Source: Diplodia intermedia
Lineage: Eukaryota; Ascomycota; Dothideomycetes; Botryosphaeriales; Botryosphaeriaceae
Reading direction: 5' to 3'
NCBI GenBank assembly: GCA_021495925.1
Contig: JAKEKT010000027.1
Location: 1-64,000 of the forward strand
Length of the DNA: 64,000 bases
Shown here: one piece after another, positions 11,277 to 20,217 of the stretch
How positions within the stretch are numbered: the stretch's first letter is position 1
Layout of the letters: every line of letters begins with the position of its first letter
Translations under genes and position numbers: made by a program
Notes under the pieces: model-generated
Database searches by the model: none
Told to the model about the DNA's origin: nothing
What the model saw: the letters and a program-made list of their open reading frames with translations, nothing else

Positions 11277-11561
11277 GGCCGGTTTCGTGCCTCGCGTCGG
11301 TGGGTGAGTTCAGGGCGGACCCGGGGACATGCCCGGTGACGGTGACGGTGACGGGCTCGCAGCTCACACAGAGCGGCAGAAAACGTTGCCGCCCGCTGCG
11401 ACTGGCCCGTGCACGTAGGGCTGAGAATTGTTGCGGCCAGTAACCAAAAAAAGTTCACCGCGGCACCGATCACGCCCATCGATATCCCCACCGCCTTCGC
11501 CCTCGGCCCCCCTCCGCCCAGTCATTATTTTGGATCGCAGTCGTTCGAGACAGAGTTAACT
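11277..11561. promoter_or_regulatory. shared divergent promoter of MSH4 and RSA4
   Basis: Only 285 bases separate the start codons of MSH4 (minus) and RSA4 (plus), so both promoters must lie here or overlap the genes. Three tandem GGTGAC copies occur at 11335-11352, and an A-run lies at about 11446-11452. No TATA box is evident. Confidence 0.6.
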
Positions 11562-13133
11562 ATGGCGACCGTTCCTCCGCCGCCCAGCAAACGCCAGAAG
11601 ACGGCAGCGGCAGCGCGCGCCCGCGAACAAGCAGAGGTTCCTTCGATTCCCTCGGGCAGCGTTCGCGTCAGATTCGTCGACCAGGCTACCGGCCAACCCG
11701 GCGACCTCCCAGTCGTTTCGGTCCCCCTCGAGCAAGCCCAGGTCAAAAACCTCGAAACCCTGCTCAACACGCTGCAGGGCAACGAGGACGCCGCGGACCG
11801 CATTCCGTACCGCTTCTTCTACGCTGGTCAGGGCGGACAGGACATCAAGGAGGGCGAAAGAGGCGAGGCATTGGGAGATGGCGCTGACCTGTGGAACGCT
11901 CTGATCAGGGAGGGCAAGGCCACGACTGAGGAGGAGATTGTCCTGGCCTATGCACCCCAGGCTGTCTTCAAGGTGCGAGCTGTCTCGCGGTGCGCCGCGG
12001 CGATCACTGGCCACGGTCAACCCATCTTAGCCACTCAGTTCTCGCCGCAGAGTAGTTCGCGCATGGTCAGCGGCAGCGGAGACGGCACGGCACGGATTTG
12101 GGACTGTGACACAAACACTCCCGCACACACTCTGAAGGGCCACACGAGCTGGGTGCTGGTTGTGAGCTGGTCGCCTGCCGGAGATCTAGTTGCCACAGGC
12201 TCCATGGACAATACCGTGCGGTTATGGAACCCGAAGACCGGCGAGCCGCTGGGAGGTGCCATGAGAGGCCACACCAAATGGGTAACCAGTGTGGCCTGGG
12301 AGCCTTACCATCTGCAAGAATCGGGGCGTCCACGAATCGCCTCTTCGTCCAAGGATGCTACCGTGCGCATCTGGGATGCTGTGTCAAGGAAAGCAGACAT
12401 TGTTCTCTCTGGACACAAGGGCACCGTCAGCTGTGTCAAATGGGGAGGCACAGGCCTGCTGTATACTGCCTCACACGACAAGACCATCAAGGTCTGGAAT
12501 GCCGCGGACGGCACTCTTAAACACACTCTGAACGCACATGCCCACTGGGTGAATCATCTTGCCCTGTCCACCGACTTCGTCCTCCGTACCGCATACCACG
12601 AACATGGTCCGCACGACAAGCCTTCCTCCGAAGAGGAGAGATTGGCGTTTGCGAGGAGGCGCTTTGAGAAGGCTGCCACAATCTCTGGGAAGGTCGTGGA
12701 ACACCTTGTCTCCGCCAGCGACGACTTCACCATGTACCTATGGGAACCTTGCTCGAGCACAAAGCCGCTTGCGAGGCTACAAGGCCACCAAAAGCAGGTC
12801 AATCATGTCACCTTCTCGCCCGATGGACTGTACATTGCCTCTGCAGCATTCGACAACCATGTGAAGCTATGGAACGCCAATACTGGAGCATTCGTCACGA
12901 CCCTGCGCGGACACGTCGCACCCGTCTACCAGTGCTGTTTTAGCCCAGACAGTCGACTCTTGGTCAGTGCTAGCAAGGACACTACCTTGAAGGCGTGGGA
13001 TGTGAGGACCGGCAAAATTGCAAATGATCTGCCTGGTCACCAGGACGAGGTCTATGCGGTTGACTGGAGTCCGGACGGCAGGGGGGTGGGTAGTGGAGGA
13101 AAGGACAAGGCCGTGAGGATCTGGAGACACTAG
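11562..13133 (+). CDS. RSA4: ribosome assembly protein Rsa4/Notchless (NLE1)
   Basis: The gene is intronless and encodes 523 residues. The start ATG 11562 gives MATVPPPPSKRQK, with a basic nuclear-type segment; the frame is open further upstream but lies in the promoter. Residues about 28-120 form the NLE ubiquitin-like domain (VRVRFVDQATG to EEIVLAYAPQAVFKVR). Rsa4 uses this domain to bind the MIDAS domain of the AAA-ATPase Rea1. About eight WD40 blades follow (for example LKGHTSWVLVVSWSP, ARIWD, VRLWN, VRIWD) and run to the C-terminus. The fifth blade carries an insertion (around residues 345-375), as the family does. Rea1 pulling on Rsa4 drives release of assembly factors from pre-60S ribosomes in the nucleoplasm. 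All expected parts are present, so the assignment is firm. Confidence 0.96.
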   Translation: MATVPPPPSKRQKTAAAARAREQAEVPSIPSGSVRVRFVDQATGQPGDLPVVSVPLEQAQVKNLETLLNTLQGNEDAADRIPYRFFYAGQGGQDIKEGERGEALGDGADLWNALIREGKATTEEEIVLAYAPQAVFKVRAVSRCAAAITGHGQPILATQFSPQSSSRMVSGSGDGTARIWDCDTNTPAHTLKGHTSWVLVVSWSPAGDLVATGSMDNTVRLWNPKTGEPLGGAMRGHTKWVTSVAWEPYHLQESGRPRIASSSKDATVRIWDAVSRKADIVLSGHKGTVSCVKWGGTGLLYTASHDKTIKVWNAADGTLKHTLNAHAHWVNHLALSTDFVLRTAYHEHGPHDKPSSEEERLAFARRRFEKAATISGKVVEHLVSASDDFTMYLWEPCSSTKPLARLQGHQKQVNHVTFSPDGLYIASAAFDNHVKLWNANTGAFVTTLRGHVAPVYQCCFSPDSRLLVSASKDTTLKAWDVRTGKIANDLPGHQDEVYAVDWSPDGRGVGSGGKDKAVRIWRH

Positions 13134-13434
13134 TTCTCCATGATGTTGATGAGCAAAATATGGGAAGCACCCTGATCCCTTGAAAGCATAATGACAGGAG
13201 CATTGTTGACCAGTTCAGTTGCAATCATAGATCACGTCCACTGCACTGTACTAAGACGAGAAACAATATTTTATTGACTGTGTTGTTTTACATGAGGTCC
13301 CAGTACGCCAGCAGACTAAACTTACTCCAACATCGAGTCCGAGTGTACAGTCAATTTGAATTGAAGTCAAAATGAAACCACGCCTAGGACGTTAAGGGGT
13401 TCCCATCAGACGGAAGAGTGCACAATGCATGCGC
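13134..13434. other. convergent intergenic stretch
   Basis: Some 300 bases lie between the 3' ends of RSA4 and the dehydrin-like gene. Only A/T-rich 3' untranslated sequence is seen. Confidence 0.6.
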
Positions 13435-14595
13435 TCATTTCTTGTCGTGAAACTGATGGCGAATGGCTTCGGCAATCTTACGGTCCTTCGCCTGCTCCCA
13501 GGCGCTCTCATTGCTCTGAGTTCCCTGCCTCAGGACGTGCTCCTGGAACCTATCGATGGCTGTAATGACAATAATCAGTAAGAAATAAACGATGAGACGA
13601 ACTGGTCGAAATCAACACGGGGAGGCGTGATTGAATCGAGATGTTAGCTTACACTTATCAAGAAAACCCTCCTGTTCCTCTGCTTTGCGGCCGCCACCCA
13701 TCTTCTCATTGAGATGGTCCTTCATCTTGTCAAAGGTGCCCTTCTCCTCCTCCTCTCTCCGGCGGCGCTCCTCCTCAGCAGCCTTGCCAGTGATCTTGTC
13801 GAGGAAGCTGGGCTTTTCCTCTTCGGACTTGCTGTGACGACGGCTCCTAGAACCTTTCGAATGAGACCTGCTGTGGCTACGGCTGTGTGATTCCTTCTCG
13901 TCATCTTTGCCGGTAATCTTGTTGAGGAAGCTGTGCTTATCCTCCTCTTCCGACTTGCTGTGACGACGGCTCCTGGAATCTCTCGAACCAGATCTGCTGT
14001 GACCACGGCTCCTTGACTCCTTCTCTTCACCCTCCTTGCCGGTCAATTTGTCGAGGAAGCTGCCCTTCTCCTCTTCGCGGGCATGGCTCGGGCGACGCTC
14101 CTTGGACTCATCGTCGTCATGATGCTTGTGCCTGAGCTTGTCGAAGAAGCTTTCATTCTCGTGCTTCTCCCGCTCTATCCTCTCGCGTTCGAGGCGCTCC
14201 TCCTCCTCTCTGCGAAGGCGTTCGGCCTCGCGTTTCCTCTCTGCTTCCTTTCCGGTCAGCTTGTCAAAGAAGCTGGCCTTCTCTTCCTTCTCCTCTTCCT
14301 TGTAGCGGCGGTTCTCGGCCTCGGGCGAGTCATGTTTGTTGTCGTCGTCGTCGTGGCCGGTGAGCTTGCTCAGGAAACCGCCCTCCTTCTTCTCTTCGTG
14401 CTCGGCGGCAGGGTGGTGCTTGGCGGCATCATGGGTCTCGTGGCTGTCCTGCTCTTGACGATCATCGTCCTTGCCGGAGAACTTGTCAAAGAAATGCTTC
14501 TTCTCCTCCTTTTCCCGCTCGGTCTGGGTGGAAGTGCTCTCATACTGAGGCTTCTCCTCCTCTTCGCCATGCTTGAGCTTGTGGATGAAGTCCAT
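13435..14595 (-). CDS. charged repeat protein with K-segment-like modules (dehydrin-like)
   Basis: Two exons (14595-13653 and 13559-13435) flank a 93-nt intron (GTAAGC..CAG, phase 1) and give 355 residues. The protein consists of a short hydrophobic/basic motif repeated about ten times between highly charged linkers. Copies include HFFDKFSGK, GFLSKLTGH, SFFDKLTGK, SFFDKLRHK, SFLDKLTGK, SFLNKITGK, SFLDKITGK and GTFDKMKDH. The linkers are Glu/Lys/Arg/His-rich, and later ones are RS/HS-rich (SRSRRHSKSEEE twice). The second exon adds a distinct C-terminal block (SIDRFQEHVLRQGTQSNES...), which I believe is conserved in related fungal proteins. There is no signal peptide. The pattern recalls plant dehydrin K-segments, which fold on membranes and protect during drying or cold. 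A stress-protective role is therefore a reasonable inference, not a demonstrated one. Confidence 0.8.
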
Positions 14596-15209
14596 TGCGA
14601 AGTAAATGTGTGCAAAGGTGGCAGAGGATGCGAACGAGGTGGGTAGCTAGTGACGGGCGTAGGTGTGGACGGCGGGGGGTGTTTGGGGAAGGATGGTGGA
14701 GAGAGGATGGGAGGAGACAGGCCAGGGATCGAGCGAGGCGTTAGAGATTAAGTAGACGAAGGCCTATCGAAGACCGTGACGTGGCGCCGCGAGTAAGTCG
14801 GGGAGCGCTGGCGGCGTCGTAGCTTCCCCATGTCTCGAGGGTGCTGGCCCGGCGAATGGACGCGAAGGCCGCTTGGCGGAAGCCCGGCGTGGCAGTGCAG
14901 AGCGGAGAGGGGCAGCTGAGCGGAGGTCTGGACGACGAAAGTGGAGCCATTGAGCGGTGCGGACGCTGGTGGGCTGGCGGTGAGCAGCATGGCCGTCAGG
15001 GCCACCAGGGCTGCGGGCGGAACGAATGACGCCGCGCTAGCCCCGCATCGGCTAGAGCCAGACCCTGAGTGCCTGAGCCGCGAGATGCGCACGCAGTCCC
15101 GTGCGCCGCTCATCGGATGCGCCCCGAGCGGTCATGATGTCGGACGACCGCTCAACAACTTTTCTGCCGCCTCTAAGCCGCCTTCTGCTACCGCTGCTGC
15201 TGCTGCGCC
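14596..15209. other. divergent promoter region, dehydrin-like gene and CobW-type GTPase gene
   Basis: This 614-base region separates two divergently transcribed genes. One stress-response-type AGGGG element is seen at 14908-14912, which may be chance in GC-rich DNA. No further gene is supported. Confidence 0.5.
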
Positions 15210-16349
15210 ATGTCGCCCACCCCCGTCACCGTCATCACCGGCTTCCTCGGCTCCGGCAAGACCACGCTGATCCTCAACCTGCTCGCCCAGCTGCCGCCCG
15301 ACTACAAGCTCGCCCTGCTGAAGAACGAGTTCGGCGATGTCGCTATCGACTCCCAGCTTGCCGCTTCCCAGGCCATCTCCGGCGTCCAGGAGCTCCTGAA
15401 CGGCTGCATCTGCTGCAATCTGACCGGCCAGCTCGGCGATGCTCTTGAGACTCTCCGCACCACTGCCCAGCCGGACCGCATCGTCATCGAGACGAGCGGC
15501 AGCGCCTTCCCGGCAACCCTGGCCATGGAGGTGAACCGCATCTCTCGCGAAACCGGTGCCTTCGTGCTGGACGGCGTCATGAGCGTCGTCGACGTCGAGA
15601 ACTGGCAGGGCTACGAGGACACTAGCTACAGCGCCAAGGTGCAAGCCCAGTACACTGATCTCATCGTGCTGAACAAGTGCGAGCTTGTCAGCGAGCGTCG
15701 CGTCGAAGACGTCGAGGATAAGATCCGGGACCTCGAACTCGATGTCCCCACACCCATCGTCAAGAGTGCCAAGGGGCGCGTGGACAAGGACATTGTCTTC
15801 GGCTTGGACGCGAAGCTGGCCCACGCTGACGCCCATTCCTTGCACCATGAGCATGATCACAACCACTCGAGTGAGGTGGAAGTACTTTCCGTCACCATGT
15901 CCGTTGCGGGCCAGCCTCGCGGCGTTGATTTGGAGAAACTCGAGGCTTTGCTCAAGGACTCCTCCAAGGACGAAATTTATCGCATCAAAGCCGTTCTCCA
16001 CGCATCCTCAGCCCCCAGGTCCTCTGACAGCCAACCCGCGAGCCTCCCAAGCGCTGTGGATGGCAACGGCAGGTATATTCTGAACTGGGCATTTGGGCGG
16101 TGGACCTTCTCTGCTGTTTCCGTTGCATCCCAACAAATGACCCCCACTTCCTCGGGCAGTGCCACGCCTGCACCAACAGACTCGGGCGTCTCTACGCCAC
16201 AGAATGGGTCTGCGGAGCCAGTCCTGCGGATGACCATCATTACTGCACGTTACGAGTCCAGCAAGTGGAAGAAGCGTATCGAAGCAGGAGAGTTCCTCGC
16301 CCTGGAGGGTGGTGGGCCTGTACAGCTCAAAGTTGAGAAGGTTGTGTAG
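15210..16349 (+). CDS. CobW/COG0523-family GTPase, putative zinc metallochaperone
   Basis: The gene is intronless and encodes 379 residues; ATG 15210 begins directly at the domain (MSPTPVTVITGFLGSGKTT). Walker A is GFLGSGKT at residues 11-18. The conserved NEFGD follows at about 39-43. The metal-binding CxCC motif is seen as GCICCN near residue 70, and the guanine-specificity motif as NKCE. A His-rich segment (HSLHHEHDHNH, around 210-220) precedes the C-terminal CobW_C domain. Members couple GTP hydrolysis to handing a metal ion, often zinc, to a client protein. CxCC together with the His-rich loop argues for metal handling. The eukaryotic ZNG1 chaperones, which load methionine aminopeptidase, belong here, but their N-terminal client-binding motif is not evident at this start, so I do not call it ZNG1. 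Confidence 0.9.
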   Translation: MSPTPVTVITGFLGSGKTTLILNLLAQLPPDYKLALLKNEFGDVAIDSQLAASQAISGVQELLNGCICCNLTGQLGDALETLRTTAQPDRIVIETSGSAFPATLAMEVNRISRETGAFVLDGVMSVVDVENWQGYEDTSYSAKVQAQYTDLIVLNKCELVSERRVEDVEDKIRDLELDVPTPIVKSAKGRVDKDIVFGLDAKLAHADAHSLHHEHDHNHSSEVEVLSVTMSVAGQPRGVDLEKLEALLKDSSKDEIYRIKAVLHASSAPRSSDSQPASLPSAVDGNGRYILNWAFGRWTFSAVSVASQQMTPTSSGSATPAPTDSGVSTPQNGSAEPVLRMTIITARYESSKWKKRIEAGEFLALEGGGPVQLKVEKVV

Positions 16350-17744
16350 GTTCAACATGTGTATTTGAGTAGGAGTAATGCGTATGCTGAAGGGATGGCG
16401 GAAAGGGGATGCACGTCGAATTGAATTGAGAAGCAAGAGCTTGTATAGACCGATTTTCGTTTAATGGCAGCCACGATCGCGTATGAAGAGAAGAATATGT
16501 AGATACTCTAGAATAGACGCCAAGGGTAAGGTAAAGGAGTTTGATGTGTTGGCTCTTTCGTTGATGCCTTGTTGTCTCATTATCCGGATGTATTCACTCC
16601 GCCCACAAACAGGATCTGTGCTTGTAATCCGTGCCCAGCAATCAAAGGTTATGTGCGGTTTAGGCCGGCCGGCTCATTACGCTCGCTGGATGCGGGCCAG
16701 TTCAGCAGCTCTGTAAAGGAGACGATGCTGGATTCTATTTTTCGGCACCTAGTCTTATCTATATAGTAACCATAGTCCGTCTCTAGTGTGCTGCAGCTCT
16801 GGTACTTCACCGGTGTCCCTGCCGTCTCCATTCATTCGTGGTCTGGGTCAGTCACCAAAGTACAGTCCAAATCACACATGAGAAGGGCTTGATTGGCGTT
16901 CAGATGCCGTGTACCGGGCCAGTGTTACTTCTCTTGAAAAGCCTTACGTCTTTGCCATGCGTACGGATTTTCGGTATGGGCCATAGTCTGTACCATCACG
17001 GAAGGATCATCAGATGGATCACTGAGCTTCTGCCGACGAAGTGGCTCTCGCATCGGAATACGGTTTCATCACAGCCGGTACAGTGGACTGTTGTTGGTCC
17101 TCCTATACAGCAAAAGACCTCTCACATATGACTTTCAAAAGCCTCATTTGCTTGCCAAGACAACCCAAATCCGCAGCTATTCAATCTTAAACGAGGCACC
17201 GCCGACATGACTGGAAGCAGCAACTTCGGCTTCCGTCTGAGCCTACAGACCAAGTGGATGCTGAACCTTGGCACTGGCATGTACTAGCACGGCCCCACTG
17301 TCGTTGGAAAGGAGCAGAATGGCCATGCTGAAACGTTCTAGTCCCTGACCCAAGCTAGCCAGTTTAACAGAGCGTGAAATAGACATGGAGGTGAGCGAGC
17401 CTCGCGCCCCGCCCACAACGCTCCAAAAGGCCTGGTAAATCGCCGTCGCTTCGGTATGGCTCACATTATGGGGTCGTATTCGTTCCACAGGCTCAGATTA
17501 CCGGTAGTACTCCTACTTAGTCTCCGTGTCTCGACGCGGAACGACCGTGGATGGGGTGGTTCGCGAAAACGAAAACGAGCACGAGCGTATACGGTCCAAA
17601 ATTGGCAGCACTCTCTGAAAAGACCAAGGACTACGTCCAAAGGGCTGTGATACTTAAAACAAATCGAAAGCCGGCCATGCTTCTATGATCCATCACGCAC
17701 GCTTTTTTCCATACCCACTCCTTTTCGGCCGCTTCAATTCCAAG
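16350..17744. other. gene-free stretch, promoter of the RTA1-like gene
   Basis: No gene is supported in these 1.4 kb. Short frames near 16838-17131 and 17243-17488 show no family features and no splice partners. The end next to 17745 presumably carries the promoter of the RTA1-like gene. Confidence 0.5.
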
Positions 17745-18726
17745 ATGGGATACAAATATTACAACTACGACCCAAATTTTACAGCAGCGGCCATCTTCGT
17801 TGTTCTTTTTGGCGCCAGCAGCGTGATTCATTTGGTGCAGCTTCTCTGGAAGAGGACATGGTACTTCATACCATTCATCATCGGGGGTGCCTGTAAGACA
17901 AACCGCGCTTAGTAGGAGGACGGACGCTAACGAAAGCTTAGTTGAGGCGTTTGGATATGCGGGAAGAGCGCTGTCGGCCAGAGAGACGCCAGACTGGACG
18001 CTGCCGCCTTACATGATGCAGAGCATCCTCCTTTTGCTGGGCCCAACATTCTTTGCTGCGTCGATCTACATGATCCTCGGGCGGGTGATTCGATTGACGA
18101 ATGGAGAGGCGCATTCAATCGTCAAGGCCACGCTGGTCACTAAGATATTCCTCCTCGGTGACATGCTGTCCTTCCTTGCCCAATCCTCAGGTCTGTTCCT
18201 CCCTGGCGGCTGAGCTGGCGCGCGAGCTGACGGCAGCGCAGGCGGCGGTATGCTGGCAAAGGCAAAGACGGCAGACGACCAAAAGACCGGAGAGCGCATC
18301 ATCATCGTCGGCCTGCTTGTGCAGATAGCCTTCTTCGGCCTTTTCATCGTGGTATCGGCACTGTTCCATTACCGCATCGCACTGTATCCAACGGCGCGGT
18401 CGAGGAACGCGCAAGTGCCCTGGCAGAGGTACCTCTGGATTCTCTACACGGCAAGCGCCCTGATCATGGTCCGTTCCATCTACCGGCTCCTCGAATACAT
18501 CCAGGGCAAAGATGGGGCGCTGCAGTCAAAGGAGGCATACATTTACGTTCTGGATGCTGCGCTGATGTTCATCGTCGCCGCGCTTTTCAACGGCTTCCAC
18601 CCGAGCCAGATCGTCAACAGGAGGAGCATGGCTGCAGGCGCATACGGCGTGGAAATGGGAGCCACTGAGAGCATGGCAGGGGGCAGGAACCGGGGAGAGT
18701 ACGAAAGCATACGTCTCGGCGCATAA
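17745..18726 (+). CDS. RTA1-like lipid-translocating exporter family protein
   Basis: Three exons, 17745-17892, 17942-18190 and 18242-18726, with introns of 49 and 51 nt, give 293 residues. I start at ATG 17745 (MGYKYYNYDPNFTAA), because RTA1-like proteins begin with a short Tyr/Pro-rich extracellular head just before helix 1; an in-frame ATG at 17685 would add 20 residues. Seven hydrophobic helices are visible. The family region FEAFGYAGRALSA lies across the first junction, and GERIIIVGLLVQIAFFGLF and LMFIVAALFNGFHPSQIV lie in the third exon. Yeast relatives (Rta1, Rsb1, Pug1) are stress-inducible plasma-membrane proteins linked to 7-aminocholesterol resistance, sphingoid-base release or porphyrin transport. 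Substrate cannot be predicted. The cytosolic tail is short and Gly/Met/Arg-rich. Confidence 0.9.
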
Positions 18727-18993
18727 ACGCCAATGCAGAGACCCGCCAGGTCCAATGCCATGGATTTTTTTCTCTTTCTTTCCCCGGCATCGGGTCGTCG
18801 TGGTGGTCGTCGGGGTTGAGACGGAGTCCAGGGCTGTCTGTGCCACCCGTGCTGCCCAAGCTCGAGGCTGACAGCCATGGCATACGCAGCCCGACGCGCA
18901 TGGCATTTATATCACCCATATCACCCATGGCCCCGCGCTGCTCGCCGCCGATCCCCCAGCCCCACTGCCGCCGAAGCATCGCCCGCCCAATCA

Positions 18994-19690
18994 ATGTGTC
19001 TGGTCAAGGTCCACGAGGAGCCGGACGGCGCGGTGCCGTACCGCGTCTCGACCAGGCGCCGCTCGCACTACTCGTCCTACTCGCCCCCGCGCTCGGCCAG
19101 GCTGTCACGCACCATCGTCGACGAGCGCCGCCCGCCGTCGGCCGTGTCGCACCACATCGAGAGGACCAGAGTTACCGCCGTCGACGCCGCGCCGCCCAAG
19201 GCCATCCCGCCCCCACAGCCTGTCCCCGTCTTCGTGAAGCCTCCGTCGCCGCCGCCCGCCCCGCCCCGAGCTGTGAGCCCGCCGCCCGCCCACCACCTCG
19301 TCGAGGTCTCCCCGGCGTCCAGCCGCACCAGCCTCAGCGAGAGCGACTACATCGTCCGCGAGCGCGAGCACGAGGTCCACCGCCACCGCGCCGCCGAGTA
19401 CTCGCCGGCCCGCTCGTCCGTGACCGACCGCTCGCCCAGATACGAGACGTGCGTGATGCCCAAGCTCCACGAGGGGCCGAGACATGCTGACACGCGGCGC
19501 CCGACGCAGGTTCAGGTACATCGAGCCGCCAGACGAGCACCGGAACCGGCACCAGCACCACAGCAGGCCAAGGGAGCGCAGCGCGAGCAGGGACCGGCGC
19601 AGCCACTACGACGACGACCCGCGCGAGAGCTACCGCTCCACGCGCATCGAGGTCAGCAGCTCGCGCAGGCCCCGCGAGTACTGGCGGTAG
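18994..19690 (+). CDS. small Arg/Ser/Pro-rich protein of unknown function
   Basis: Two exons, 18994-19448 and 19510-19690, joined across a 61-nt intron (GTGCGT..CAG, phase 2) give 211 residues. Without this splice the first exon runs on into frame-incompatible Arg/Ala/Pro sequence. The N-terminus MCLVKVHEEPDGAVPYRVS is compact and looks conserved. It is followed by RRRSHYSSYSPP, a Pro-rich centre with runs such as PPSPPPAPP, and a basic/acidic tail rich in RS, RD and RE dipeptides ending in RRPREYWR. No signal peptide or membrane segment is present. Composition suggests a disordered, possibly phosphorylated or nucleic-acid-associated protein, but no function can be given. It follows the RTA1-like gene on the same strand by 267 bases. 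Confidence 0.65.
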
Positions 19691-20217
19691 CTGTGTCCCG
19701 GCGGGGCTTTGCAGGAGCGTTGCTGTCGGTGCGGAACGTGTTTCGGAAGGCGTCAAGGAAAGATCGAGTGCTTGGAGGCAGTGGTGAAGTTGAAGTTGTT
19801 CTCGCCGCGCCAGAGCTCCAGCTCCAGCAGCCTTGCTGCAAGCAGCGCAGGCGGCAGCCGAGTCCTCGAGCAGTAGTTAGCGGTAGCAGTAGGTGCGGGC
19901 GAAGGCTCAAGCGTGACGTCTTTGAACAATAAACCGTGACTATTATTACTAATGCAATACCGGCTTGGCGCGGGCGGGTGAGATGCGTGCCAACCACCGC
20001 GGCACGATGACGCCCGCGGGTGCACCACCTGCGGCCCTGAGGCCCTGGCACACTGGGAGAAGCCAGCCCAGAACCCGGAACCCAGAGCGTCAACGGTCAA
20101 CGCACCACTCCGACCCTTCACCACCACCCCGGGATGCGCCGTCCGCAGCGCCGCCTCCGCCCACCTCCTCGTCGTCTCCGCCGCCGCCGCCCCTCGCCCT
20201 AGCCCTGCCGCCCGACC
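19691..20217 (+). other. promoter region of the synaptojanin-like gene
   Basis: No gene is supported here. It holds the 3' end of the Arg/Ser-rich gene and the leader of the phosphatase gene; the last 100 bases are strongly C/T-biased (around 20110-20215). Confidence 0.5.

Noticed and set aside
14083..14646. Plus-strand frame with hydrophobic, membrane-like translation
   Set aside because: It is the antisense of the Glu/Lys-rich repeat gene; antisense of GAG/AAG codons reads as Leu/Phe, giving false membrane segments.
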